Of a stretch of DNA of 64,000 bases, positions 37,231 to 47,506 are shown piece by piece. Source of the DNA: Dryomyza anilis (Eukaryota > Arthropoda > Insecta > Diptera > Dryomyzidae). The notes below the pieces were generated by a model, which made no database searches, was not told the DNA's origin, and saw only the letters and a list, made by a program, of their open reading frames with translations. The position numbers and the translations under genes were made by a program. The stretch lies in NCBI GenBank assembly GCA_951804985.1, contig OX638130.1:113907593-113971592 (forward strand), written 5' to 3'. The number at the start of each line of letters is the position of its first letter. Positions within the stretch are counted from its first letter, which is position 1.

Positions 37231-37875
37231 AATGCAGAATTCTTTTTTTACGTTCGTCATTTTTATAATTTTATGGGGTAATGGAAGTATTTAAAAAAGA
37301 CGTACTGAAAATTTGAATTCGATATTTATCTGAAACTGTTAAAAATTGGTCCAAATACAACTTTTTTAGTCTTTCACTATAAGAATCGACTAAGCGGTTG
37401 ATAGAACTGAATATGTTGGTTGGCGCAACAAATCTCTATTCTCTGTGTATGAAAATTCATAGTAAATATTTGATTTCTTTAGTAAATTTAAATTAGAAAT
37501 TTTAATTAAATAAAAATAAAAACTTACCATGTAGTTGTGTCAGTTATAGATAACTATATAATGAACTGTATTTGATGATTTAATTTGCATTTTTTATTTG
37601 GTTGTTATTTTCTTATAGTTGTTGTGATATATGTATATTTTTTGTATTACTTAATAAACTATGCGCAGTAGTGCGCCACGTCCTCACATTTCTAAAATTA
37701 ATATTTGACTAAATTATCAGCTAACTGAGACTCAAACTGAGAAGCATCCCAGGTACATTCCAAGCACTTTAATTGCTGCACTTCACTTTGTTACATTTTA
37801 GCCTTCGTTACAACTTTGCTTTGCATTAAAAGACAGCTAAAATTAGGCCTTCTTTGCTTGAGCTAACTCCAACTT

Positions 37876-38442
37876 CTAATTGCCATTCGTCGTGTGTTTG
37901 CCATGACCATTCGTCGTTGGTGCCGTTGCCTCGCACAGCAACTTAATGCAGGCCTGTTGATCGGCGCGCTGCGCATAATCCAAGGCGCTCAGACCCAACA
38001 GATCCGTCTCATTGCAGTTATCCATGTAGGGCAACAGATAGCAGACTATATCCGCATGTCCATGTTGCGCGGCCACATGCAACGCCGTGCGACCCGAAGG
38101 ATCGGGCTGCGACAGATCGGCACCCGCCAACTGATACGACTCCAAACGCAACTGTGAACCACGCGCCGCCGCCGCACACAATTGCTCGCCCACGGCACGT
38201 GAGGAGCCCGTCAGATGAGCGCCACAGCTAATGAGCAGCTGTATGATCTCGTGATTGTCGGTGGAGACAGCCTCGAGCAGTGGCGTGCGATCGTAACGAT
38301 CGCGTATATGCACGGAGACGCCATTCAGCAGTAGATGATTGACGACAGAGAGGTTACCCTCGTGGCAGGCCAGATGTAGCGCAGTGCGATTGTCCTGATT
38401 GACGCCTGAGAGATCAGCGCCATATGCTTTGAGGTTGTTGAT
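37876..38442 (-). CDS. Asparaginase exon E (ankyrin repeats, stop)
   Basis: Acceptor GCTATAG. Codes INNLKAYGADLSGVNQDNRT, then three further ankyrin-type repeats, and ends at TAG 37876-37878. The previously open part begins at the third repeat only; the first 43 codons come from the splice reconstruction. Confidence 0.85.
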   Translation of the reverse strand: MNNLKAYGADLSGVNQDNRTALHLACHEGNLSVVNHLLLNGVSVHIRDRYDRTPLLEAVSTDNHEIIQLLISCGAHLTGSSRAVGEQLCAAAARGSQLRLESYQLAGADLSQPDPSGRTALHVAAQHGHADIVCYLLPYMDNCNETDLLGLSALDYAQRADQQACIKLLCEATAPTTNGHGKHTTNGN

Positions 38443-40945
38443 CTATAGCAAAGATTAAGAGATCTTTAAAAATGCTGCTTATTTAAATTAACTGCTCAAC
38501 TACCTTCTGTGTGTCGCCTGCAATGACCGCAGAATTAAGCATGGCCGGAAAGAGCGTAGCGCCCAGTTGGCCCAGTTCCTGTGGCGTCGTCAAATGCAAC
38601 GAACGCGCCACCGCATCGACCAGATCGTATTCTTGCATTTTGGGGCCTGCATTGGAGGTCAGTTCGCCGCGCAGATTCGATTGCATCATCTACAACATTG
38701 AAATATATATTAAAATCTATTATAATCTCAAAACAAAAACAAACTAACCTGCTTTTTCATATCTAGCGTCCACTCACATTTGCCCAGCACATAGGACAAT
38801 TTGGTTAGTGCCGCCTCGGGCGTCATATCGTAGCCGGGAATAACACCCAAATCGAAGAGCACCTTGCCCGTATCGTAGATTTCCGCCACCGAACCCGTGG
38901 GACATTGCGTACAATTGACAATGATGACGCCACGATCGGATGCCGCCTTCAGTTCGTCCAACATATCGGTACGATTGGAGGGCACATTGCCCGAACCGAA
39001 CGATTGCAGAACGACACCCTTCATGGGTGGTGCCAGAAATGCTTTAAATGTTGAACTGGAAATGCTGGGGAATATGCGTAAAATGCCAACATTCTCATCG
39101 AGTTCCGAGTGTACCGCAAAACGTGAAACATTGCACGAACGAAAGATGAGTCGATAATCGACATCGACATTAATGCCAATGCGTGCCAGCGGCGGTACGT
39201 TTGGTGAATCGAAGGCGTCCAGCGCATTCGAACTCACTTTGACGGTACGATTGCCGCGCATCAATTTATTGCCAAAGAAGACACAAACCTCGGGTATCAC
39301 ATAATTGCCGGCAATAATCAGGGCCGAGGTGAAATTGTCCTTGCCGTCGGTACGCGTCTCGAAGATGGGTATTTGAGAGCCGGTGATGATGACAGTTTTG
39401 CCAAGATTTTCGAGCATAAACGAGAGAGCGGAGGCGGTGTAGGATAGTGTATCGGTGCCGTGCAGTACAACGAAGCCATCGAAGAATTCGTATGATTGCT
39501 GGAAGGTAGAAATAAAATTTTGATATATCAGAATCGTTGGTTCGAATCTCGGTCAGGGTGATATTTTTTTTTAATTTAATTTTTTTTTTTATTATTTATT
39601 AATTAAAATGATACACAAATCAAGCAGCCTAACCAATAAACGAAATAAAGTCGGCTCTAAAGATAGTATCACATTTTCAGACAATTTTCTTCAAATTAGG
39701 CTGAATAGCTAAATGTCATTATAACGTGATAAAAGTTATATAAAAAAGTAATTTAAAGTATTATAATAAGATCTGCCTATTGAATATATTTTGTACCCAA
39801 CACGCCATGGGCATCACGTAATGTTTTTGAGAATTTCACAATCGTAATTTTAAGCTGTTCTTATTCACTATTTAGAATAAAATATAGTACTGTTTTGAAA
39901 CAGTTTTACAAATAACCTTAAACGCAAAATTCGAATACAAACATTTGACAGGCCAACGCAAATTCAATTCATTTCAAAAAACTTAATCGAATAGAATTCG
40001 ATTGAAAAAAAATAGAATTAAATGGAAATGTTCCAGCATCCGATTGAATTTCATAACGGTTTTCAATTCGATGTCACAATAAAAAAATGCGTTTTTCAAA
40101 CAAATGCAAATCGTTGAAGTCAAAGAAAAAACAAATTTTTGTTTAGAGACATCGAATTCAAAACTATTTGTTTACATATTTTTATATCAAATTCGATTGG
40201 AATTCGACCGAAAATTTAAATTCGTTTACGTTTCGCGAGTGTGAACAATTTTAAGTTTGAATTAGGGTCTTCACCACAAAAATTGAATAGTGCTTTTGGA
40301 CACATTATTTACTACTGGATACTCACATGTATATCTTTGGCTATGCGTGCCCAATCGTTGATCGTCATATTGCTGGAGTCCAACAGCGGCGTGTACTCGG
40401 AGATCTGATAGATGACCCGACGTGGCTCGTCCTGTACATAGGGCAGCACAAGCGGCGCCATGGAAGCCGAGTTGCCAAATCGTTGCGACGCATATTCCTC
40501 GTCGTGCATGTTCGGATATTTACGAATACGCTTCAAGAGAGCATTTGGAATGGGCGCCAGCACTAAGGAAGATATTTAATTCATTTTTTGATATAAAATA
40601 TAAACAATTCAATCACTCACCATTTCGATCGTTGCGCACCATGCCGATTGTACCGCCCGTATAGATGACGCGCACGCGTGCCTCCTTTATCTCGGCCGGC
40701 ATCAGGTTGCCGTCGCTCTGGTTGCGCTTCAAGGTGGTGCTCAGACTATTCGTGGGCGATGCCGGCACCGAGTTGTCCAGCGAGGGCATTGATTGCAGCC
40801 GCAACTTGAAATTGAGACCACCATCGTCATGTGCATGGTGGAAGTGACCATTGCCGTTCGGTAGTATGGGCTCATTGGTGGGGTAGCCGTGAGTGGTCAA
40901 ACCATTGGACATGTTGTGCAGATATATTGGCAACGTCCTTGGAAG
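37876..40945 (-). CDS. Cytosolic L-asparaginase with ankyrin repeats (five exons, 5' end open)
   Basis: The enzyme hydrolyses L-asparagine to aspartate and ammonia; animal homologues (the '60 kDa lysophospholipase'/ASPG group) pair an asparaginase domain with ankyrin repeats. Exons 40945-40621, 40562-40327, 39498-38749, 38689-38504 and 38442-37876 join in frame. They code for 676 residues from the in-frame ATG at 40912. Catalytic signatures are VIYTGGTIGM (first nucleophile Thr), HGTDT (second Thr/Asp) and ITGSQIPIFETRTDGKDN. The last two exons code for about four ankyrin repeats (NRTALHLAC, DRTPLLEAV, GRTALHVAAQHGHADIV), ending TTNGN and TAG. There is no signal peptide, so it is presumably cytosolic. 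The first exon piece begins at an acceptor-like TTTGCAG, so an upstream 5' exon probably exists and was not found. A retrotransposon lies just upstream on the same strand. Confidence 0.85.
38504..38689 (-). CDS. Asparaginase exon D
   Basis: 62 codons between acceptor TTGTAG and donor CAGAAG|GTAGTT. Codes for the linker from the catalytic domain into the ankyrin region (MMQSNLRGELT... AVIAGDTQK). Confidence 0.8.
38749..39498 (-). CDS. Asparaginase exon C (catalytic core)
   Basis: Acceptor CTTCCAG, donor AAGCAG|GTTAGT, 250 codons. Contains FDGFVVLHGTDTLSYTASAL, then TGSQIP and the conserved C-lobe (NCTQCPTGSVAEIYDTG). Confidence 0.9.
39540..39575 (+). other. tRNA 3'-half-like fragment in asparaginase intron
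   Basis: GGTTCGAATCTCGG matches a polymerase III B-box/T-arm and is followed by a run of T. No D-arm or A-box was found upstream at the right distance. It is probably a truncated SINE or tRNA relic. Confidence 0.25.
40327..40562 (-). CDS. Asparaginase exon B
   Basis: Acceptor CCTTAG, donor ACAT|GTGAGT, phase 0 at the end. Codes VLAPIPNALLKRIRKYPNMH through NMTINDWARIAKDIH, typical of the segment between the two catalytic motifs. Confidence 0.85.
40621..40945 (-). CDS. Asparaginase exon A
   Basis: It codes for a variable N-terminal tail and then the first catalytic motif, TGGTIGMVRNDRN. Donor AAATG|GTGAGT leaves one base. The left limit is the acceptor-like TTCTTTGCAG at 40946; the first in-frame ATG is at 40912. 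Confidence 0.7.
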
Positions 40946-41434
40946 CTGCAAAGAATTAGAATGAATAAAATAAATACTTTAATTTATTTGAGCAGCTCAA
41001 GTAGTTCAAGTGCGCGATTAGATAAACTTTAACATATAAATAAATCACCCCATGGCAGTGCTGTTTATTTGTTTATGGTTTTATGAGTTGCTAATTAAAA
41101 GCCTATTAATTTGTTATTATTTGCAAATGTTATTAAAGTTTCTGTACAACAACATGTTTATGCAATTTTAGTTATTTATTTAGTCGATTTAGTGAAAAAA
41201 AAACTAAAAATTTGAGTATATTTTAAAATTCAAGTCACATGTGCAAGGTGAAAACCAGAAGCTGTTTTAGCAGTGAACTGCTAAATGCAGTTCTGGTTTT
41301 GGACTAGACAAAATAGTTTATAATCTTTTAATTTTTTTTTTTTTAATATTGGTTAAAGCAATAGAATCACTTAAACTACATCAGTTCAAAAAGACATAAA
41401 GGGTTTTCCGAATGACATGAAGATAATTCAAAAT

Positions 41435-41540
41435 TGTAGTAAAATAAGATGTTTGCTTGTCGATAGTCGAATTCGGAATAATCTTTATTTCATACAGTAA
41501 TTTCAACATTATATTCTACGACTACTATTTTACTACTACA
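41435..41540 (-). repeat. 3' LTR, 106 bp
   Basis: Reads TGTAGTAG..TACTACA on the minus strand, with 11-base inverted ends (TGTAGTAAAAT-like). It contains AATAAAG on the minus strand, a likely poly(A) signal. It differs from the 5' LTR by a single A/C change. Confidence 0.9.
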
Positions 41541-41662
41541 GCTCGGCCAATCTGACTTAAGTGATCGACCTCGATCACCAAATATATATATATATTTACA
41601 TTGAATACTTATATAATAATACATTTCTTAATATATTGTACACAAATTTAAATTAATTATGG

Positions 41663-44600
41663 TTAAATGTCGCTTTGTCTATCATTACAATTATTTATTT
41701 TCCACATTTTGATATTACAGGCTTCTATTACGCCATCATAAGGAATTTGTGTTATCTGACAATTTTCGATGTCCCTGATCACGTAACGGTCATTCGGAAG
41801 TGTTTTATGTATTACATAAGGACCTTTAAATTTCGGCAGAAGTTTTTTATTTAACCCTACTGTAGTGTCCACATTTCTGATAACAACAAAATCCCCAACA
41901 TTAAATACATTTACTTTTACATTTTTATTTTCATTACGACGCAAATTGTACATTTGGTTTTTTTCTATGTTCTTTTCAGCCGTATTTCGTAGCTGGGCTA
42001 CGTCCCTACCCTTTGCCGAAATGAACGTCTCTAAGTACTCACTTAATTCATCCACCACTTCCCCTCTCTGATCAATTCCAAACAATGCTTTACTAGGAGT
42101 AATGCCAATAGATCTCTGTATCGTGTTGTTGAGCGCGAATTCTATTTTCACTAACTGTTTGACCCAATCAGAATGCAATAAAGGCTCGCTTAGCTTTGCT
42201 AACATGCCGACTAAAGAACGATTAACTCTCTCAACTTGCCCATTGGCTTGAGGAGAATGAACTGCTACTTTTACATGAGATATATTTTTATCGGTCATAA
42301 ACTCAGAGAACTCTTTTGAGGTAAACCCGCTACCCCTGTCTGTGATGCACCTAACTGGTCGACTATAATATTCAAAATACTTATTTAATGAAGCTATAAT
42401 TTCTCTGCTACTTGTCGTTAGAACCGGGTATAACTTTACAAACTTTGTGAATGCGTCGACAACTACTAATAAATGTTTTCGTTTAGATTGTAGAGATGGC
42501 AATGGACCTAGATGGTCTAAATGTATTGTATGGAATGGCATTGGATCTTTCGGAATGTTATGTAACACCCTGTCGTTGGGTTTCTGCGGCATTGAGAACA
42601 TAATGCACTTTAAACAATTTTTTATAAAATTTTCAATTTTTTCTTTCATGCTAGGAAACCAATAACATTCCTTCATTTTTTGGTAACATTTTACCACTCC
42701 TGAATGACTACACTTTTCATGTATTGTTCTTATAATTTCTGTTTCAAGTTCTTTTGGAACGTATAATCTATAATTATCATCGTCTTTTCTATATATTACA
42801 CCATTGTTCATACAAAATTTATCCATATTTTCATTTTCTAATCGATTTTTTAAGTTAATTATGTCTAGGTCGCGTGATTGCATTGCTTGTAACTGAAAAT
42901 CTATATCTTCACTATCTACTACAGCTATAATTGTTTCGCTCTCCAGATGACTTCTACTCAATGCGTCAACATGAGACATCTTATCACCAGGGCAATGGTG
43001 TATACTATAATCAAAATTTTCCAGTTCGAGTGCCCATCTTGCAATACGGCTATTAACCAGTTTTTTATTAAGTGTTAGTGTTAATGAGTTACAATCTGTC
43101 ATAATTTTAAACTTTATACCCTGCAAATATACCCGAAAACGACGGATTGCGTAAATTACCGCCAATGTTTCCAATTCGAAACTATGATAACGTTTTTCGG
43201 GGTCTGAAGTTCGTTTAGAAAAGAATGCTACAGGATGAAATTTCTTATCTTCCTGTTTCTGAAGTAGAATTGCACCGAAACCATGAGAACTTGCGTCACA
43301 GTGTAGTTCGGTTTCTTTTTTTGGGTTATAAATACATAACACCGGATTATCGGTTAATATCCCCTTCAAATTCTCAATCGCTTCTAAACACTCCGTATTC
43401 AGTACGAACGCCGTTTCGTTTTTCAATAAGTTATATAGCGGACGTGCTATTAAAGAGAACGCTTTCACAAATTTTCTAAAGTATGAACAGAGACCTAAGA
43501 AAGATTGCAATTCTCTCTTGCATTTAGGAATCGGGTATTTTGAAATTGCTTTAATATGATTTTGCGATGGACTAATTCCTAAACTAGACACGTTATAACC
43601 TAAATATTCAATTTCGGTGTAAGCAAATTTACACTTATTCAATTTTAATTGCAGATTATGCTGAGATAATCGTTCTAAAACCCGTCTAACTAGTTCAATA
43701 TGTTCTTCTATATTACGGCTTCCAATCACTATATCATCCATATAAACAATAATCTCATTTTTTTCGATAAAATCTCTTAATATTTGTGTTATATATCTCT
43801 GAAAAATAGCAGGTCCATTTTTCAGGCCAAAGGGCATTCTCAAGAATTCAAACTGGCCACTTGGAACAACAAAAGATGTATATCCAATAGAATCTTCGGC
43901 CATTTCTACATGATAAAATCCTGATTTTAAATCTAACATCGAAAAATAAAATTTTCCTTCTAAATATTCCAAACAGTCTTCTATGAGAGGCAAAGGATAA
44001 TTATCTTTAGCTATCATCTTATTCAAATTCCTATAATCAATGCACATCCTTGTTTCACCAGTTTTTTTCTTTGTTAATACAATTGGTGATGCATAAGAAG
44101 AGTTACTATATCTAATAATATTTTGATCTAAAAGCTCTCTAATAATTTCATTAACTTCTTGCTTTTCTGCAAAAGAAAGACGTCTAGGCGCACAAAATGT
44201 TGGAGATCGAGAATTCAAAACAATTTGTGCCTTATAACTATTTTTAGGTAACTTATCACTCAAATTGTCAATGTACTGGGTTATAAATAAGGTTTTGAAA
44301 TGTTCTGCCAAATTTAAAGGTAACTTAGGGTTAACATCAATATCATATTCAGTCGAATCAAATATCTCTATATTACAAATTTTTTCAAAAGCGTTATCAA
44401 TTTCATCCGAACAATCGTCGAAATCATATAATTTAGTAGAATTGTGTTTATTTATTTTATTAGAATCATATTCAGGTATTATATTTGTGTTTTGACATGA
44501 ATATTTATTTATGTATAAAGAAATATTAAATAATGTAAGAAAATCTCGGCCCAACAGTATTGGAAATGGCAAAACTTCATCAGCTAGGATACAAAATTGT

Positions 44601-46165
44601 ACAGTTTTAATTATGTTTTTATATTTTATGTATCCTACCAATTTACCAAAAGAAGTCAGTTTAACATTTCCAATTCCTTTATAATCTGTAGTCTGCGCAT
44701 TGTTAAATAAAAATTTCGAATTTGCAGCTATAGCTACCGATCGTCGAACGAAACTATGGGGACTTCCGGTATCAAAAATACAAAAGTAAGGTTCAAAATG
44801 TGGATTTGCAATCTCTTCTATTTTAAAAGCGACACTTACCATTTGCCTATAATCAACATGCTCAATACAATCATCTTTTTGTAATATTGTTGCAACCGCT
44901 TTATTGGGACAATAGTTGAATTGATGGTCGAACTTGCCACACTTGAAGCACGATCCCTTTGCGCGTTTATCGTTCTTGCACTCAGATGCGTAGTGGCCAT
45001 ATGCTGAACAATTGTAGCATCTGATGTTAGGTCCACGTAGTTCTCCGTTTGCTCCATGTAGTCCACTGCTTGCTGCACGTAGTCTATCGTTTGCTCCTAC
45101 TGTATTTTTAACCGGTGCGTTGAAAACAATTTTTTCGTACTTAGGCAGCAACTTCTTCAGCTCGTTGATATTAGTAACATTGTAGAACATTGAGACCGTT
45201 GGAGATTTGTCTTGTAATCCCTCGATAATATACTCGATTAATTCTTCTTCGCCGATGGGAGCATTTTTTGCAATTTCTTGCATTGTCAGTACATAAAAAT
45301 GCAAAGTTTCCTTCCTTCTATCCCAGCACCGGTTCTCCAATTTTTTGAATATATTTTTGTAGTTGACTGGCTTATAAAATTCGTTTACCAGCGCATCTCT
45401 TAGGTCAGCCCACGAGTGCACGTACGTCATACGAATAAATAGCTGAGCACTTCCCTGAAGCATACGGCGCGCAAATAAAAATTTTATTTCTTCATTGCAA
45501 CTGTATGCAGACGTAACGCAATCGAAGTCAGATATCCACTTTTTTACGTCAGCATCGTCATCTCCAGAGAACTTTGCCAGAGCACCTTCAATATCGCTAA
45601 ATTGTACGATAACTTTAGGTGGTACATCATTATCAGACTCCAGTTCACGTATCTCCATTTGTAGCTTCATAATTCGTAGTAGACGTACTAGTTCTCGCTC
45701 GGTTTGCACTACATTTTCTGAGTTCGCGTTCTTCTCACAAGACGCACTGGACTCCTTAGATCGACTCGCTGAATTTAAACGTTCGAATGCATCGCTGGTT
45801 TTCTCTAACTGCGCCTCGTTCTGTTGTTCAGCTAAATTTCTATTTCCGCTGTCGTCAGAGGTAACGACTGTTTCAACAGCTCCGGCTGTTCTTTCGCCGG
45901 AAACGCAGTCATCATTTGAATTTTCGCCGTCGACAGCGCTGTCGCATACATGTCCGCCATTTTGATTAGTTTGCTGCGGAGCCCCAGCGCTTCCGAGCAC
46001 ACCCAACATGTCACTGGATGCTGAATTTCCATTTTCGGCTTGGTTAAATTGGTCACCAACAACTTCTCGCAGAAGATATTTCAATTGCGAACATGTAGCT
46101 GATGGATTGAACGCCACACCAGCTTCGCGCAATGACGCCATTATATTTTCTCTTAAGTTTTCCAT
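41663..46165 (-). CDS. Gag-Pol polyprotein of the Ty3/gypsy element
   Basis: A single 1500-codon frame makes the structural and enzymatic proteins for cytoplasmic particle assembly, reverse transcription and integration. Domains in order are: a Gag capsid-like region to about residue 350; two zinc knuckles near 382-422 (CYNC...H...C and CFKC...H...C); a protease with FDTGSPHSF near 464; reverse transcriptase about 690-850 with YMDD near 807; RNase H from about 950 (HCDASSHGFGA); and integrase with an HHCC zinc site near 1150 and D, D, E residues in HLDHLGP, ITDRGSGF and GQVERVNRS. Gag and Pol share one frame with no stop or shift between them, which is less common than a frameshift layout. 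Every catalytic motif I can check is present, so it may be functional. Confidence 0.93.
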   Translation of the reverse strand: MENLRENIMASLREAGVAFNPSATCSQLKYLLREVVGDQFNQAENGNSASSDMLGVLGSAGAPQQTNQNGGHVCDSAVDGENSNDDCVSGERTAGAVETVVTSDDSGNRNLAEQQNEAQLEKTSDAFERLNSASRSKESSASCEKNANSENVVQTERELVRLLRIMKLQMEIRELESDNDVPPKVIVQFSDIEGALAKFSGDDDADVKKWISDFDCVTSAYSCNEEIKFLFARRMLQGSAQLFIRMTYVHSWADLRDALVNEFYKPVNYKNIFKKLENRCWDRRKETLHFYVLTMQEIAKNAPIGEEELIEYIIEGLQDKSPTVSMFYNVTNINELKKLLPKYEKIVFNAPVKNTVGANDRLRAASSGLHGANGELRGPNIRCYNCSAYGHYASECKNDKRAKGSCFKCGKFDHQFNYCPNKAVATILQKDDCIEHVDYRQMVSVAFKIEEIANPHFEPYFCIFDTGSPHSFVRRSVAIAANSKFLFNNAQTTDYKGIGNVKLTSFGKLVGYIKYKNIIKTVQFCILADEVLPFPILLGRDFLTLFNISLYINKYSCQNTNIIPEYDSNKINKHNSTKLYDFDDCSDEIDNAFEKICNIEIFDSTEYDIDVNPKLPLNLAEHFKTLFITQYIDNLSDKLPKNSYKAQIVLNSRSPTFCAPRRLSFAEKQEVNEIIRELLDQNIIRYSNSSYASPIVLTKKKTGETRMCIDYRNLNKMIAKDNYPLPLIEDCLEYLEGKFYFSMLDLKSGFYHVEMAEDSIGYTSFVVPSGQFEFLRMPFGLKNGPAIFQRYITQILRDFIEKNEIIVYMDDIVIGSRNIEEHIELVRRVLERLSQHNLQLKLNKCKFAYTEIEYLGYNVSSLGISPSQNHIKAISKYPIPKCKRELQSFLGLCSYFRKFVKAFSLIARPLYNLLKNETAFVLNTECLEAIENLKGILTDNPVLCIYNPKKETELHCDASSHGFGAILLQKQEDKKFHPVAFFSKRTSDPEKRYHSFELETLAVIYAIRRFRVYLQGIKFKIMTDCNSLTLTLNKKLVNSRIARWALELENFDYSIHHCPGDKMSHVDALSRSHLESETIIAVVDSEDIDFQLQAMQSRDLDIINLKNRLENENMDKFCMNNGVIYRKDDDNYRLYVPKELETEIIRTIHEKCSHSGVVKCYQKMKECYWFPSMKEKIENFIKNCLKCIMFSMPQKPNDRVLHNIPKDPMPFHTIHLDHLGPLPSLQSKRKHLLVVVDAFTKFVKLYPVLTTSSREIIASLNKYFEYYSRPVRCITDRGSGFTSKEFSEFMTDKNISHVKVAVHSPQANGQVERVNRSLVGMLAKLSEPLLHSDWVKQLVKIEFALNNTIQRSIGITPSKALFGIDQRGEVVDELSEYLETFISAKGRDVAQLRNTAEKNIEKNQMYNLRRNENKNVKVNVFNVGDFVVIRNVDTTVGLNKKLLPKFKGPYVIHKTLPNDRYVIRDIENCQITQIPYDGVIEACNIKMWKINNCNDRQSDI

Positions 46166-46169
46166 TATA

Positions 46170-46270
46170 GTAATTAACTGAAGTTATTCCGAAGGTTTCT
46201 GAAGTTTTTCTTAAGGTTTTTCGCTAACTGAAGTTATTCTGAAGGTTTTTGAAGATTTTTTTTTAAGTTT
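46170..46270 (-). repeat. Two-copy tandem repeat in the element leader
   Basis: 'taactgaagttattc.gaaggttt.tgaag.tttt' occurs twice, about 49 bases apart, between the 5' LTR and the gag-pol start. Confidence 0.6.
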
Positions 46271-46296
46271 TTCTAGAGCGACCCCACATCTGACGT

Positions 46297-46402
46297 TGTA
46301 GTAAAATACGATGTTTGCTTGTCGATAGTCGAATTCGGAATAATCTTTATTTCATACAGTAATTTCAACATTATATTCTACGACTACTATTTTACTACTA
46401 CA
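46297..46402 (-). repeat. 5' LTR, 106 bp
   Basis: Near-identical partner of 41435-41540. It is separated from the gag-pol start by a 131-base leader, which contains a two-copy tandem repeat. Confidence 0.9.
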
Positions 46403-46406
46403 AAAT

Positions 46407-47150
46407 CAATTTAAGATTTTTCATTAAAAAGGACCCATTCCACACTCATTTTATTTCAGGTTATTGAGATATGAATTGACTAATGTTTACATTTTCGAAC
46501 TACTATTTCCAGAGGTACAGTAATTTAAAATTGCAAAAATAGTTTAAAATAGCAATTTTGAATATCTTTTGAACGAGAAATGCTAGGAAATCAGATAAGC
46601 TCTCGTTTTATAGCTAATAAAACGCGCTTTTCGAAAATTTTTTAATATTCCAAACTTGAAAATGTGACTAGTTTTTATTATCCTTGCAATTCAAATTCGA
46701 TGTCCATAAAATGTACTTTTTTTAAAATTCTAATAAAAACCTACATTATCGTTGATTTATTCTGAATGTTAGTACCAAATTTCAAAATGATATTTTAAGG
46801 GCATCACACATTGAGATAAAACTTAAATCTAGTTGAACAAAATAGCAAAAACGGTACACATCTAAAAATCAGATTCCATTCGATTAATAATATTGTTACG
46901 AAAATTCAGTCTATGGAAAAATGTTCTACAAGTTCGTATCTCTGGATTGTGTACAAAATAAAAACACTCTTATGTTTGGTTTAAATTATAACAATTAACT
47001 TTATGAATTCACTTTAATAAACAACTTTACTAATAACAAATTCTAAAAACTGCTGTGTTTCCACTATTTAACTTGACATTGATCACACGCGAGATGCACT
47101 CAACCACTTTCCAATCACTACTGAATGCTGTACCTCTGGTGCATCGCCCT
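46407..47150. other. AT-rich spacer between two mobile elements
   Basis: No gene, repeat or RNA could be recognised in this 740-base stretch. Confidence 0.5.
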
Positions 47151-47334
47151 TATAAAGGGTTTTTCAATAAGATCGCTACACAACTTTTTTTCAAGGAGAC
47201 GCTACAAGAGTAGAGCGACAGAGACAGCAAACGACGCCATATTTCTTGCCGCTCTTTTGACGTTTCTCTTCAGTAACAACGAGTCGATTTTTTTATTAAA
47301 ATTTACTACGGAAATTCGGTAGTAAAAATTCGAA

Positions 47335-47506
47335 AAATCATCTTCAGCGATGAGGCTCATTTCTGGCTGAATGGCTTCGTCAATAAACAAAATATGCGTT
47401 ATTGGTCAGACAGCAATCTACACGTACTCCATGAGTTATCATTGCATCCCGTAAAAAATTACGGTTTGGTGCGGTTTATGGGCCGGCGGCGTCATTGGGC
47501 CGTACT
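47335..47506 (+). pseudogene. Transposase fragment (mariner/IS630-like), plus strand
   Basis: Reads IIFSDEAHFWLNGFVNKQ then NMRYWSDSN and LHELSLHP. It covers the first catalytic Asp region (FSDEAHFW) of a DDE transposase, then shifts frame (KNYGLVRF in place of KITVWCGL). It lacks the N-terminal DNA-binding part and the C-terminus. Confidence 0.75.

Larger units (their letters stand above)
33367..37875. other. Golgin-asparaginase intergenic region
   Basis: It holds the upstream side of the golgin (complex sequence 33370-33780, probably promoter or leader), a hAT-like insertion at 34004-34685, a GTACG-rich segment at 34733-34870, AT-rich filler, and a higher-complexity stretch at about 36400-37230 that I cannot identify. 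The last 200 bases before 37876 are the presumed asparaginase 3' UTR. An AATAAA on the minus strand at 37593-37598 is a possible poly(A) signal. Confidence 0.5.
41435..46402 (-). mobile_element. Ty3/gypsy-type LTR retrotransposon, apparently intact
   Basis: A 4968-bp element on the minus strand is bounded by 106-bp LTRs and 4-bp target duplications AAAT (41431-41434 and 46403-46406). It has one uninterrupted gag-pol frame and no envelope gene. The domain order protease, RT, RNase H, integrase defines the Ty3/gypsy group. LTRs differ at one of 106 positions, so the insertion is recent. No standard primer-binding site or classical polypurine tract is evident next to the LTRs. It lies upstream of the asparaginase exons in the same orientation. 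Confidence 0.9.

Noticed and set aside
40909..40951. Start of the asparaginase at 40951
   Set aside because: The codon there is TTG and overlaps an acceptor-like TTTGCAG; the first real ATG in frame is at 40912, with an upstream exon likely.
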